Positions 34,325 to 43,065 of a stretch of 54,894 bases of DNA are shown here, piece after piece. A program made the position numbers and the translations under genes. Every line of letters begins with the position of its first letter. The stretch's first letter is position 1. The notes beneath the pieces were generated by a model that saw only the letters and a list, made by a program, of their open reading frames with translations, did not search any database and was not told the origin of the DNA. Source of the stretch: Planctomycetota bacterium (GTDB lineage: Bacteria; Planctomycetota; GCA-002687715; DRQF01); contig DRQF01000207.1 of assembly GCA_011369445.1 (NCBI GenBank), positions 1-54,894 of the forward strand. The letters run 5' to 3'.

Positions 34325-34515
34325 GGGCCCACTCTAACCCAGGGGGGAGGGAGTTCGAATCCCGGCCGGGTCGTGTCCCCGCCCCGAAGAATCCTGACGT
34401 TTGTCGGGGGAACCTCCGATTCCGTAAGGTCGGGAGACGGCCTCGGTCGGCTCGGACCGAAGACCGCCGCTTCGGTGAGGCCGAATCGCGGGCGGAGACA
34501 CGAAGAGAGCGGGAC

Positions 34516-35769
34516 ATGAACGAAACCAGAAGCTTGGTCGCTGCGCGTAAGGTCGCCCAAGGGCTGCGGGATGCCGGCCGCGAGGTTTGGTTCGTGGGGG
34601 GGTGTGTTCGGGACGATCTGCTGGGAAGGGAGCCCGCCGATTACGACCTCGTCACGTCGGCGCGCCCGGAGGAGGTGCAGAAGCTCTTTCCCCGTCACGT
34701 CGCCATCGGCAAGCAATTTGGCGTCATCGGGGTGCTCCAAGGGGGGCGGACCGTCGAAGTGGCGTCTTTTCGCACGGAGTCCGACTACCGAGACGGCCGG
34801 CATCCCGGCGTCGTGGGGCCGGCGACCGCGCAAGAGGATGTGCTTCGGCGCGACTTCACGATCAATGGCCTGTTGATGGACCCCTGGACCCGCGAGGTCG
34901 TGGACTTCGTCGGCGGAAGGGCGGATCTCGAGGCAGGAATCATCCGCTGCATCGGTGAGCCCGCTTTGCGCTTCGAGGAGGATCATCTTCGCATTCTTCG
35001 CGCCATCCGTTTCGCAGCGCGGCTGGGCTTCGTCATTGAGGAAGAGACGGCCGCGGCCATCCAAGCCGCGGCACCCATGGCCGGAACGCCCAGCCCGGAG
35101 CGGGTGAAGGCCGAGCTCGAGAGAATGTGGACGGAGGGGGGAGCCGGGCGAGCGCTCCGCATGCTGCGCGATCTCGAGGTTCTGCCCCACGTCCTTCCAG
35201 AGTTGGCCGCAAACCGAAATCGCTCCTTGGAGGCGCGGTGGCAGGTCGAGGGTTGTTCCTTTCCGACGGTGCTGGATCGGACCGTGGCCGTTCTCGAGAA
35301 CGCCGAGGGCGAAAAGCTGGACGCTCCGGTGGCTTGGTCCCTCGTGCTGGACGATCTCGTCGACGGGTTCCCCGTTGCCAGGTCGAAAGAGGGGCGCCGT
35401 GTCCTCGAACGACTGCATTCGAGCCGCGACCTGATGAACAAGGTCGAGGATCTGGTCCGCTGGAGGGATCGACTGGTCTTTGCCACGGACGTGAGTCGAG
35501 CGCGTCGCCGACTGGTTGGCGCTTTTCGGGGCCTGGACGCCCTCATCGCCTTTCACGGGAGGGAAGCCGCCGTGGCCGCCTCTCATCGACCCGAGAGGGA
35601 CTGGGACGCACTGGAAAGGGTTCCGCTCCCGCCCCCGTCCGTGGATGGCCGCGCGCTGATGGCGAAAGGAGTTCCGCCGGGCCCCGCGTTGGGCCGAGCC
35701 TTGCGTCGGGCGAGGTTCATCCAGCTCGAGAAGGAGGAGGCGCCGAAAAAGGGGGATGGCGCCTCATGA
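34516..35769 (+). CDS. CCA-adding/poly(A) polymerase family nucleotidyltransferase
   Basis: A 417-residue class II nucleotidyltransferase. GGCVRD at 28-33 and DYD at 42-44 form the active site, RRDFTINGLLMDP and DLEAGIIRCIGEPALRFEEDHLRILRAIRFAARLGF are the family's motifs B-D region, and SPERVKAELERM follows. The enzyme either adds CCA to tRNA 3' ends or A-tails RNA; the two activities cannot be separated by eye. No HD domain was seen; the C-terminal half is divergent. The last six bases overlap the convergent ubiA gene. An adjacent 191-base gap (34325-34515) contains no gene. Confidence 0.88.
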   Translation: MNETRSLVAARKVAQGLRDAGREVWFVGGCVRDDLLGREPADYDLVTSARPEEVQKLFPRHVAIGKQFGVIGVLQGGRTVEVASFRTESDYRDGRHPGVVGPATAQEDVLRRDFTINGLLMDPWTREVVDFVGGRADLEAGIIRCIGEPALRFEEDHLRILRAIRFAARLGFVIEEETAAAIQAAAPMAGTPSPERVKAELERMWTEGGAGRALRMLRDLEVLPHVLPELAANRNRSLEARWQVEGCSFPTVLDRTVAVLENAEGEKLDAPVAWSLVLDDLVDGFPVARSKEGRRVLERLHSSRDLMNKVEDLVRWRDRLVFATDVSRARRRLVGAFRGLDALIAFHGREAAVAASHRPERDWDALERVPLPPPSVDGRALMAKGVPPGPALGRALRRARFIQLEKEEAPKKGDGAS

Positions 35770-36660
35770 ACCTCGCTGCGAAATGAGGCGAGCCGACCCC
35801 TGGATTCCTGCGTAGAGCAGAACGCACACGACGGCGAGCTCGGGGCGTTCGGACCCGAGGCAGATGAGCCCGTCGAAAAGCACGAGGGTGAAGACGCCAC
35901 GTTTCACAGTCAGGCTCACCCGTGCCCCGCGAAGAGGCGACAGGACCCAAAGCGCCAGGATCAGGCCGCAGGGGAGAAGCAACGCGACGCGCCCGGGAAA
36001 CAAAAGGACCGGGGCGAGGTAGAGCACCGTCATGCCGCAGGCGAGCACGCTCTGCCACCGTCGTGCGGAACCCCGCGAAAAGGTGGGGGCTTCATGTTGG
36101 CTCAGAGCGGTGAGACCCGTCACGAGCAACCCGTACGCGGCGATGGCCGCGACGCTGTTTTTCGTGATGCCTGCCGTACCCCAGGCGAGGAGAAAGCCCA
36201 GCGCCATGGATTGGGCGCGGCAAAGTCCCATGGCGATCGGCCCGATGATGGCCCGCTCGGCTCCGAACAGGTCGTAGAGGACGATGGCGCCGAGGAGCCC
36301 TGCGGCCACCCCGAGCCGCCACGGGAGGGGAGGGTTCCCAAGGGACCAGACCACGAGGGCGAATCCGAGACCGAGGAGAACTGCGGCTCCCGCGAGGGCG
36401 TGGTGGGGGAGAATCTCCCCCGCGGGCAACGGACGATCGGGGTGAAGGGTCCGGTCCCGCTCGCGATCGCTCCAGTCGTTGAGGGCCATTCCTCCCGTGT
36501 AGAGGAGCGCCAGAGCCGCCAATCCGGCCGCCATGACGGAGAACCGGGGAAGGGACGTGGCTGCGAGGGCGCAACCCGCCAGGAGATCCCCGGCCGTGGA
36601 GAAGGCGTTGGGCAGCCTCAGAAGACGGAGCCACGGGAGGAAGCGGCGTCGCCTTTTCAC
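35764..36660 (-). CDS. UbiA-family prenyltransferase
   Basis: A 298-residue membrane protein with eight to nine helices. The first aspartate-rich motif NDWSDRERD lies at 61-69 and the second, YDLFGAERAI, at about 128-137; PLPAGEI follows the first, as in UbiA-type enzymes acting on small aromatic or polyol acceptors. It would transfer a prenyl chain to an unknown acceptor; EboC-like planctomycete proteins share this look. A GTG start is required (36660), one base beyond the rseP stop. It follows dxr and rseP in one operon, which fits isoprenoid supply. Confidence 0.82.
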   Translation of the reverse strand: MKRRRRFLPWLRLLRLPNAFSTAGDLLAGCALAATSLPRFSVMAAGLAALALLYTGGMALNDWSDRERDRTLHPDRPLPAGEILPHHALAGAAVLLGLGFALVVWSLGNPPLPWRLGVAAGLLGAIVLYDLFGAERAIIGPIAMGLCRAQSMALGFLLAWGTAGITKNSVAAIAAYGLLVTGLTALSQHEAPTFSRGSARRWQSVLACGMTVLYLAPVLLFPGRVALLLPCGLILALWVLSPLRGARVSLTVKRGVFTLVLFDGLICLGSERPELAVVCVLLYAGIQGSARLISQRGS

Positions 36661-36661
36661 G

Positions 36662-38512
36662 TCATCCGATCAGGCGAACGATGTCGTTGAAGGTCACATA
36701 GACCATGAGGCCGAGGATGAGCACGAGCCCGAAGATGTTGGCCCAGCTCATCGCCCGTTCACTCAGCGGTCCGCCCTTCACCTTTTCGAGAATCAAAAAG
36801 ACCAGGTGTCCGCCGTCGAGGACGGGAATCGGGAGGATGTTCAGGATCGCCAGATTGAGGCTGAGTATCCCCATGAAGAAGATGATCTTGCCCAGGCTCT
36901 GTCGGGCGAATCCGTAACTGGCCCGCGCGATGGTGATGATCCCACCCATGTTGCGCGCCGAGAGGTCTCCCATGACCAAGGATCGCAGGGTCAAAAGGAC
37001 GTTCTTGACCTCGTTGACGGCCTGACGGGAGCCCTCGACCACGGATCTCGGAAACGGGAGTTGGATGTCCCGCTTGCGGTCCTCGTAGACCAGTTGGGCG
37101 AAGACGCCGTTTTGACGAAGAGGCCGGGCGCGAAGAGTCAGGCTTCGCAGAGCGCCCTCGGGGCTTCGCAGCGTGAGGTGAAGATCGGAGCCGTCGGAGT
37201 CTCTCACGCGCTCCACGAGAGCCGCCCAGCCCGCATCGCTGGCGTCGACGGGTTCGTCGTCCAGCGACACCAGAATGTCGCCGGGTTGGATGCCGGCCTC
37301 GGCGGCCGGACCCCCGGGCACGGGGCGTACCGCGAGGTCGTTGGCCTCGAGGTGGAAGGACTCCATGAAGCGAGCCCCGTCGTCGTCTTCAGTCATGGTC
37401 ACGACAACGGTCATCCGCTGCATGCCGCCGTCGGGCGCCGGTCGGTCGAGGACGAGATCCAGGGCCCCCCTCCCGTGCATCGCGTCGATCGCGTGCCAAA
37501 GATCGATGGGGCCGTTGACGGGGGAGCCGTTCACGGACACGAGGACGTCGCCATTCATGAGGCCCGCTCGGGCGGCCAGGTCGGCGGCGTGGGGGAGGGC
37601 GTTTGTGGGACGCAGAGCGGTCACCCGTTTGAAGCAGCGAACGAGCCCCAGTCCGGGAGGCGTCTCGTCGTCCGGATCGGCGGGCGGCGCCTGGATGGTC
37701 TTCTCGACGATCGTGCCGTCCACCCGCTTCACTCGGACGACCACGGGGGCGTCGGGCGCCGTCTGAAGCGCGACCTTGCCCACGAGACTGAGGTCCTCTG
37801 CCGGAACTCCGGCGATCGTCACGATCTCGTCGTCCTCGCCGATGTCGAATTTGCGCGCCAGGTCCTCGTCCGCCAGTCGAACTCGGAGCGCCGGGCCGAC
37901 ACCGATCACGTACGCTCCCCGTTCTTCCGAGTACTTGGGTTGAACCGAGAGATGGAGGTCGGAGCCACCCCTGCGTATGTCGAGCTCGAGAGGCGAACCG
38001 GAAAACGCGGCGGCATAGCGGAGGTCGTCGAATCGCAGGCTTTCGGTTCCGTCGATGGCGAGAACCTCGTCGCCCCGTCGGATGCCGGCTTCCCACGCCG
38101 CCGAGGCGGGGGATACGTTGCCGATCAGGGATTCGGTGAAGGGAACGCCCACGCTGAAAGCGAGCGGGAAGGCGAAGAACGCGAAGATCACATTCATGAT
38201 GACGCCGGCCGACACCACCCAGGCTCGCTGGCCGACCGACTTCGCGAAGAACTCGTCACCGACGGGCTGATCCGTCGTCTCACCCGGATACTCGCCCGCC
38301 ATCTTGACGTATCCGCCGAGGGGAATGGCGCAGACCTTGTAGTCGGTGCCTCCTCGAAAGAAGCCGAAAAGCTTCGGGCCGAAGCCCAGGGAAAAAGCCT
38401 CCACGCGGATTCCCACTTTCTTCGCCATGAGAAAGTGGCCCAATTCGTGGACGAAGATCAAAATCCCGATGGCGATGACGACCATCAACCCGTAGATGAT
38501 GCTCAAAAGCAA
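36662..38512 (-). CDS. rseP: RseP-like site-2 intramembrane metalloprotease with four PDZ-like units
   Basis: A 616-residue membrane protease. HELGH at 22-26 binds zinc, LDGGH at 565-569 supplies the third ligand (Asp566), and GFGPKLFGF and IPLGGYVKMAGE match the RseP/RasP family. Four PDZ-like segments follow: about 128-192 (AAWEAGIRRGDEVLAIDG), 205-275 (GEDDEIVTIAGVP), 300-375 (ARAGLMNGDVLVSVNG) and 385-465 (AAEAGIQPGDILVSL). Most RseP proteins have two. It cleaves anti-sigma factors or signal-peptide remnants; the ECF system at 23.7-24.9 kb is one possible client. A TTG start overlapping the dxr end by ten bases is proposed. Confidence 0.9.
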   Translation of the reverse strand: MLLSIIYGLMVVIAIGILIFVHELGHFLMAKKVGIRVEAFSLGFGPKLFGFFRGGTDYKVCAIPLGGYVKMAGEYPGETTDQPVGDEFFAKSVGQRAWVVSAGVIMNVIFAFFAFPLAFSVGVPFTESLIGNVSPASAAWEAGIRRGDEVLAIDGTESLRFDDLRYAAAFSGSPLELDIRRGGSDLHLSVQPKYSEERGAYVIGVGPALRVRLADEDLARKFDIGEDDEIVTIAGVPAEDLSLVGKVALQTAPDAPVVVRVKRVDGTIVEKTIQAPPADPDDETPPGLGLVRCFKRVTALRPTNALPHAADLAARAGLMNGDVLVSVNGSPVNGPIDLWHAIDAMHGRGALDLVLDRPAPDGGMQRMTVVVTMTEDDDGARFMESFHLEANDLAVRPVPGGPAAEAGIQPGDILVSLDDEPVDASDAGWAALVERVRDSDGSDLHLTLRSPEGALRSLTLRARPLRQNGVFAQLVYEDRKRDIQLPFPRSVVEGSRQAVNEVKNVLLTLRSLVMGDLSARNMGGIITIARASYGFARQSLGKIIFFMGILSLNLAILNILPIPVLDGGHLVFLILEKVKGGPLSERAMSWANIFGLVLILGLMVYVTFNDIVRLIG

Positions 38513-39654
38513 CTTGCCAGCTCCTCACGCGCCCACCGGTCCGCCGCAAGAATCTCTGCGAGATTCGGCGACGCGATGGAGTCATGCCGTTCCATCACCG
38601 TCGCGACGGAATCGAAAATGTCCTGAAATCCAATCTGACCGTCGACGAACATGGCGACTGCCTGCTCGTTCGCCGCGTTCAGCACCGCACCATATGTCCC
38701 ACCTTTCTCCGCGGCCAGGAAACCCAGGCGGAGAGAAGGAAATTTCTCGAGATCCGGTGCGAAGAATCTCAATCCGTCGAAGAGTTCCGGGCTCCAAGTT
38801 TGCACAGTCCCGTCCAGCCGAGCCGGGTAGGTGATCGCGTACTGAATGGGCACCTTCATGTCCGGGGCACCCATCTGAGCGATCACGCTGCCGTCTCTCC
38901 AAAGCACCATCGAATGGACGACGCTTTGGGGATGGACGCAGACTTCGATGTGCTTCGAGCCGACGTCGAAGAGCCAACGGGCCTCCACGATCTCCAAGGC
39001 CTTGTTGAACATGGTGGCCGAGTCGATGGTGATCTTCGGTCCCATGTCCCACGTCGGATGCTTCAGGGCCTCCTCCAAGGTCACGTCGGCGAAAGACTCT
39101 TGGGGGCGGGTGCGAAACGGGCCCCCGGACGCGGTCAGGATGAGTCGATCGACGTCTTCGGGACGACCGGCCGCGAGGCACTGGAAAAGGGCGCTGTGTT
39201 CGCTGTCGACAGGGATGATTTCGGAGTCCGAACGGCGAGCCGTCTCCTGAAGGAGGGGCCCCGCCATCACCATGGACTCCTTGTTGGCCAGACCGAGTCG
39301 TTTGCCCGCGGAAGCGGCCGCCAGGCTCACCGGAAGCCCCTGAGCTCCGCTGATGCCCTGGAGGACGATGTCGACCGTGGGCAGCGCCGCGGCCTCCACC
39401 AGGCCCTCCTCGCCCGCGAGAAGTCGGAAACGGCTCGCCTCGGCGCCCAACAGGTCTCTGAGTTGGGAGAGCCGTTGGGGATCGGCGATCACCAAGGTGG
39501 AGGGGTTGAATTCCAGCGCCTGTCGCGCCAAGTCCTCCAGCCGGGACCCCGCGGCCAGGACGTCGGCCCGAAAACGGTCCGCGTGCTTGCGTAGAATATC
39601 CAGGGTACTCTCGCCGATGGAACCCGTCGAACCGAAAAGCCCGATGTTGATCAA
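38503..39654 (-). CDS. dxr: 1-deoxy-D-xylulose-5-phosphate reductoisomerase
   Basis: A 383-residue enzyme of the MEP pathway converting DXP to MEP with NADPH. The nucleotide-binding GSTGSIG is at 8-14; LGLANKESMVMAG, PVDSEHSALFQCL (Asp150, Glu152 metal ligands) and MFNKALEIVEARWLF are intact, as is HPQSVVHSMV. No ATG lies at the right place: the best start is TTG at 39654, five bases after AAGGAG, and it begins INIGLFGSTGS as the family does; an in-frame ATG at 39885 would add 77 spurious residues. It leads the dxr-rseP-ubiA operon. Confidence 0.95.
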   Translation of the reverse strand: MINIGLFGSTGSIGESTLDILRKHADRFRADVLAAGSRLEDLARQALEFNPSTLVIADPQRLSQLRDLLGAEASRFRLLAGEEGLVEAAALPTVDIVLQGISGAQGLPVSLAAASAGKRLGLANKESMVMAGPLLQETARRSDSEIIPVDSEHSALFQCLAAGRPEDVDRLILTASGGPFRTRPQESFADVTLEEALKHPTWDMGPKITIDSATMFNKALEIVEARWLFDVGSKHIEVCVHPQSVVHSMVLWRDGSVIAQMGAPDMKVPIQYAITYPARLDGTVQTWSPELFDGLRFFAPDLEKFPSLRLGFLAAEKGGTYGAVLNAANEQAVAMFVDGQIGFQDIFDSVATVMERHDSIASPNLAEILAADRWAREELASCF

Positions 39655-39685
39655 GGCTGCTCCTTGGAGTCTAAGTGACTGTCGA

Positions 39686-39737
39686 ATAATAAGTTGCGGG
39701 ATGTGGTAACCCCGCGGCGGCTCAGGGGTGGGACCAC
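39686..39737 (-). promoter_or_regulatory. Candidate dxr promoter and overlapping inverted repeat
   Basis: On the minus strand a TATTAT hexamer (39691-39686) lies 32 bases before dxr. No good -35 is visible. At 39703-39737 an interrupted inverted repeat occurs: GTGGT at 39703 and ACCCC at 39709 pair with GGGGT at 39725 and ACCAC at 39733. It covers the expected -35 site, so an operator is plausible. The 278-base gap up to 39932 otherwise holds nothing recognised. Confidence 0.35.
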
Positions 39738-39932
39738 TCTCGCAGAGGATACCAAAACGGACCCGGGGAGCCCGGGCGAGGAGCGCGTCGCAAGAGGGAA
39801 GAAGCGACGTGCCTCTGTCCCCGTCACGGGCCCCCGGTTTGCTGCGGAAGGGAATGAGGAGGTTGCGCCCCACCTCGGGCGTCACCTGGACGTAACATGG
39901 GGAGGCGGACCATCATGAAGGGAGCGCGGAGC

Positions 39933-41447
39933 ATGCAAGATCGAAGAACCATCGGGGCGCTGGGAGTCGTGGTCTGGCTGCTTGTCGCCTCCTTGGCTTC
40001 GGGACAGGACACGCTCGAGGGGCCAGCCCTCGAGGCCGCGGCCCGCCAGGCCTTGAAAGGGGCCCACTGGTCCAAGGCTCAGGGGTATTTCGAGAAGCTC
40101 GTGAGTCAGGAGAGGTCGGCGGAGCACCTCATGGGCTTGGGCCGGGCGCTCTTTCAGCAGGGTGAGAACCAGCACAGCCTGGCGTGTTTCGAGGAAGCCC
40201 TGAAGAAGGCGCCCCAAGATGCGGAGCCGCCCTTGTATGTGGCGCTCACGATGGAACGCCAAGGGCGCGCGTCGCTGGCGAAGGGCAAGCCTCTCGCGGA
40301 GAGCACTCTTGCGGACGCCGTTCTCTTCTATCGACAGGCGGCGGCGCTCTCGTCCGATCCGTACGCGCCTCGATTCTGGGCCGGGGAGATCCTCCTGCTC
40401 CTCGAGCGCTACCCTGAGGCGGCCCAGGAGTTTCGCGAGGCCTTGAGGTCACGGCCCGGTGATCGGGCCTCCCGCGAACGCCTTGCCACGGCCCTGTATC
40501 TGTCAGGCAATCTGAAGGAGTTTCTCGAGGTGACCGATGGGCTCCTTCGGGAGACCCCCGACCATCCGGGGCTTTTGAACAAGACATTGACGGCGCTCGC
40601 CCGGTTGGGGCGGGTGAAAGAGGCCGACGCCCTGTTCCGCAAACTCGTCATCGAGCAGCCGGACGTTGGGCTGTTCTTCGATGCTCTGGAATCCGCATGG
40701 AAGGATCCGGCCCGCCTCGACCATCTGGAGAAGCTCTATGGGTCCGTGGTCGCGTCCTCCCCGCAGCGTTTCCTGCCTCACTATCGGTTGGGCGTCCTCC
40801 TCACGCGACGGGGGCGTCTGGAGGCGGCCTTGGCCGAGTTCCTCGCCGCTTTGGAGATCAGTCCTCGGGAGCCCTATGCCACCGCCGGGGCGACGTGGAC
40901 CCTGGAGCAGCTGGGGCGCCTCGATGAGGCAGAACAGCGCATTCGCCGGGCTTGGAAGGATGCGCCGGGGAATCCCATCCTGTCCGAAGAGATCAAGCGG
41001 CTCGTTGCGGCGCTCGTCACCCAACACCGTCACGACCGGGCGCTGGCTCTGCACACTTTGATTTGGACCTCGGATCCCGACACTCCGGGGACGATCCGGA
41101 ATCAGGCCATCCTGCTGAAGGACGCGGGCCTGCGTGAGGAAGCCATGGCGATGTTGGAGCGGCTGCTGGACGAGAAGGATCTCACGGCCAAGGAGAGATC
41201 GAGCCATCTCAACGACCTGGCTTTGGTGAAGAAGGGCCTGGGGCGAGTTCACAAGGCCGAATCGACCTTGCGGCAGGCCCTGGCCGCGGACCCGGAGAAT
41301 TTGGACGCCCGCGAGAATCTCGCGGTCCTTCTTTTCGACCTGGGACGGCGGGAGGAGGCCCTCCGGGAGATTCGACGGGTCCTCGACGACCCCGACGGCG
41401 CTCGTCGAGAGCGGGCCCGCTACTATGCTCGCAGGCTCGGAAACTGA
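39933..41447 (+). CDS. Secreted TPR protein
   Basis: A 504-residue protein with a signal peptide (IGALGVVVWLLVASLASGQ) and tetratricopeptide repeats throughout: LMGLGRALFQQGENQHSL, ALTMERQGRASLAKG, LLLLERYPEAAQEFREAL, LGVLLTRRGRLEAALAEFL, TLEQLGRLDEAEQRI and ENLAVLLFDLGRREEAL. It has no enzymatic part and is probably a periplasmic protein-interaction scaffold. The ATG at 39933 has AAGGGAG eight bases upstream; ATGs at 39915 and 39897 are possible but less well placed. Confidence 0.82.
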   Translation: MQDRRTIGALGVVVWLLVASLASGQDTLEGPALEAAARQALKGAHWSKAQGYFEKLVSQERSAEHLMGLGRALFQQGENQHSLACFEEALKKAPQDAEPPLYVALTMERQGRASLAKGKPLAESTLADAVLFYRQAAALSSDPYAPRFWAGEILLLLERYPEAAQEFREALRSRPGDRASRERLATALYLSGNLKEFLEVTDGLLRETPDHPGLLNKTLTALARLGRVKEADALFRKLVIEQPDVGLFFDALESAWKDPARLDHLEKLYGSVVASSPQRFLPHYRLGVLLTRRGRLEAALAEFLAALEISPREPYATAGATWTLEQLGRLDEAEQRIRRAWKDAPGNPILSEEIKRLVAALVTQHRHDRALALHTLIWTSDPDTPGTIRNQAILLKDAGLREEAMAMLERLLDEKDLTAKERSSHLNDLALVKKGLGRVHKAESTLRQALAADPENLDARENLAVLLFDLGRREEALREIRRVLDDPDGARRERARYYARRLGN

Positions 41448-41486
41448 GAATCCGGTCAAAAGTCCGGGAATGGGGGCGTATCAGGT

Positions 41487-41515
41487 TTGCCGCCGCGGGG
41501 GGCCAGGATTAGAAT
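41487..41515 (+). promoter_or_regulatory. Candidate promoter of the esterase-like gene
   Basis: TTGCCG at 41487-41492 and TAGAAT at 41510-41515, exactly 17 bases apart; layout as for the rpmF promoter at 9358-9386. It gives a leader of about 25 bases before the ATG at 41547. Confidence 0.4.
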
Positions 41516-41546
41516 CCGCCCTCGCCTGCAAAGGAGAATGCAATTC

Positions 41547-43058
41547 ATGGGCCTTCCGCATCCGACCGCCCTCGTCGTCCTCATCGCCGCGACCTTGTTC
41601 CTGCTTCCGGCTGCCGCGCCCGCCCAGGAGGGCGCAAAGGAGTCAGAGGGCACGACCCAGGACGTCAAATTGACACCGAAGGACTTCAAGAAGTTCTCGA
41701 AACTCTTGAAGAAACTCATGGAGAAAGGGGACTACGACAGTCGCGCTGCCTTGACCGACGCCATCGAGGAGTTCAAGAAGGCTCACACGCCTCCGGGCGC
41801 CGAACCGGATGACGACTCGGGGAATCCCCTGAAGGATGTCGAGGCTTGGTCGAAGCTGGCGGAGGACTACTTCACCTCCACACTGGAAAAGCGAGTGTCC
41901 GGCAAGGGGCGCATCCAGACCGAGACGATCTCCTACTCGTCTCGCGGAGACGTCTATCTGTTCGAATACGCGTATCGTCTCCCGAAGGGCTACACGCCGA
42001 AGAAGAAGTGGCCTGTGATCCTCTGCATCCCGGATCGCAACAGCACCGGGAAGGAATACCTGAAGGCGATCTGGGAGACCAACAAGCCCACGAAGGCTCT
42101 TGCGGACAAATTCATCCTCGTTGCACCGACGGTGGGAGAGAAGACTCTGAAGGGGCGGGTCGGCAGGAAGGATGCGGCTCAGGCCCGTCTGGACTGGTTC
42201 ACCGGTTTCCACGCGCGAGCGATGTTGTTCCCCGTTCAGAAGATCCAGGGGCGGTTCCGCTGCGACCCGCAACGGATCTATCTCGAAGGCGTGGGGAAAG
42301 GGGCCGACGCTGCTGTCCAGTTGGCATGTCTCTACGGCGAGGTCTTCGCCGCCGTGGCCGTGAGACAGGGCTATCCTCATGAGCCCGCCCTGGCCCCCGG
42401 AGTGAAAGGCGTTCCCATCAAGTTCCTCCTCCGCGAGGGCTCCGCATTCACGAAGGGCGGACGGAAGAGCGCTCTGGACACGTTCCAGAAGTTGGCCAAG
42501 GAAGCGGGAGTTGCCGACGAGGATCTTCAGATCCAATTCTACCCCAAGCTGGCGAAGATCACGCCGAAACTGAGGGCCAAGCAGGACACCGAGCCGATTC
42601 TCGAGGCGACTCCCGATGTCGTGGCGTTTCTCGAGAAGCACACCCTCCCGGCCTATCCCGAGTCCGTCCGCATCACCACGAATAACCGGATCTTCGTCAA
42701 GCGCGCTTGGGCCAGGCTCACGAAGTTCGACATCGACGAGGACAATCCGATCGTCGATTTCGAGGCCAAGCTGAATCGGGACACGAATACGGTGGAGGTG
42801 ACGGCAAAGAACGTCTTCGGCTTCACCTTGTTTCTGAATGACCTGATGCTTGACCTGGACAAGCCTGTCCACGTGACGGTCAACGGCAAGAAGGCCTCCA
42901 GTGGCACGGTGGAGCGAGAGCTCAAACTCGTCACCCGTTCCATCAAGGGGCAGCCGTTCCTGTTCCATCGCATCTTCACCGCCTACGACAAGGTCGATTT
43001 CCGCGACGCGGAACCCGAGAAACCCCAGGGGGACGGCGAGGAACCCAAGGACAAGTGA
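41547..43058 (+). CDS. Secreted esterase-fold protein lacking the nucleophile
   Basis: A 503-residue exported protein. Its signal peptide (ALVVLIAATLFLLPAAAPAQ) is followed by a charged helical region (about 40-120) and an alpha/beta-hydrolase-like domain (130-390): KKKWPVILCIPD, LVAPTVG and RCDPQRIYLEGVGKGADAAVQLACLYGEVFAAVAV, the pattern of PHB-depolymerase/Esterase-D enzymes. The elbow, normally G-x-S-x-G, reads GVGKG at 248-252, so Ser is Gly250. The C-terminal 120 residues form a beta-rich domain. AAGGAG is ten bases upstream of the ATG. Hydrolysis is not expected; binding or structural function is inferred. Confidence 0.75.
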   Translation: MGLPHPTALVVLIAATLFLLPAAAPAQEGAKESEGTTQDVKLTPKDFKKFSKLLKKLMEKGDYDSRAALTDAIEEFKKAHTPPGAEPDDDSGNPLKDVEAWSKLAEDYFTSTLEKRVSGKGRIQTETISYSSRGDVYLFEYAYRLPKGYTPKKKWPVILCIPDRNSTGKEYLKAIWETNKPTKALADKFILVAPTVGEKTLKGRVGRKDAAQARLDWFTGFHARAMLFPVQKIQGRFRCDPQRIYLEGVGKGADAAVQLACLYGEVFAAVAVRQGYPHEPALAPGVKGVPIKFLLREGSAFTKGGRKSALDTFQKLAKEAGVADEDLQIQFYPKLAKITPKLRAKQDTEPILEATPDVVAFLEKHTLPAYPESVRITTNNRIFVKRAWARLTKFDIDEDNPIVDFEAKLNRDTNTVEVTAKNVFGFTLFLNDLMLDLDKPVHVTVNGKKASSGTVERELKLVTRSIKGQPFLFHRIFTAYDKVDFRDAEPEKPQGDGEEPKDK

Positions 43059-43065
43059 TCCGCCC

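Noticed and set aside
34345-34370. GTTCGAATCC sequence resembling a tRNA T-arm
   Set aside because: The bases on either side do not form the five-pair T-stem, and no acceptor, D-arm or anticodon arm is found nearby.
36533-38626. 697-codon open frame antisense to rseP
   Set aside because: Shadow of a clear site-2 protease with HELGH and LDGGH motifs.
39655-39885. 77-codon extension of dxr to an upstream ATG
   Set aside because: It is unlike any DXR N-terminus, and TTG at 39654 has AAGGAG at the right distance.
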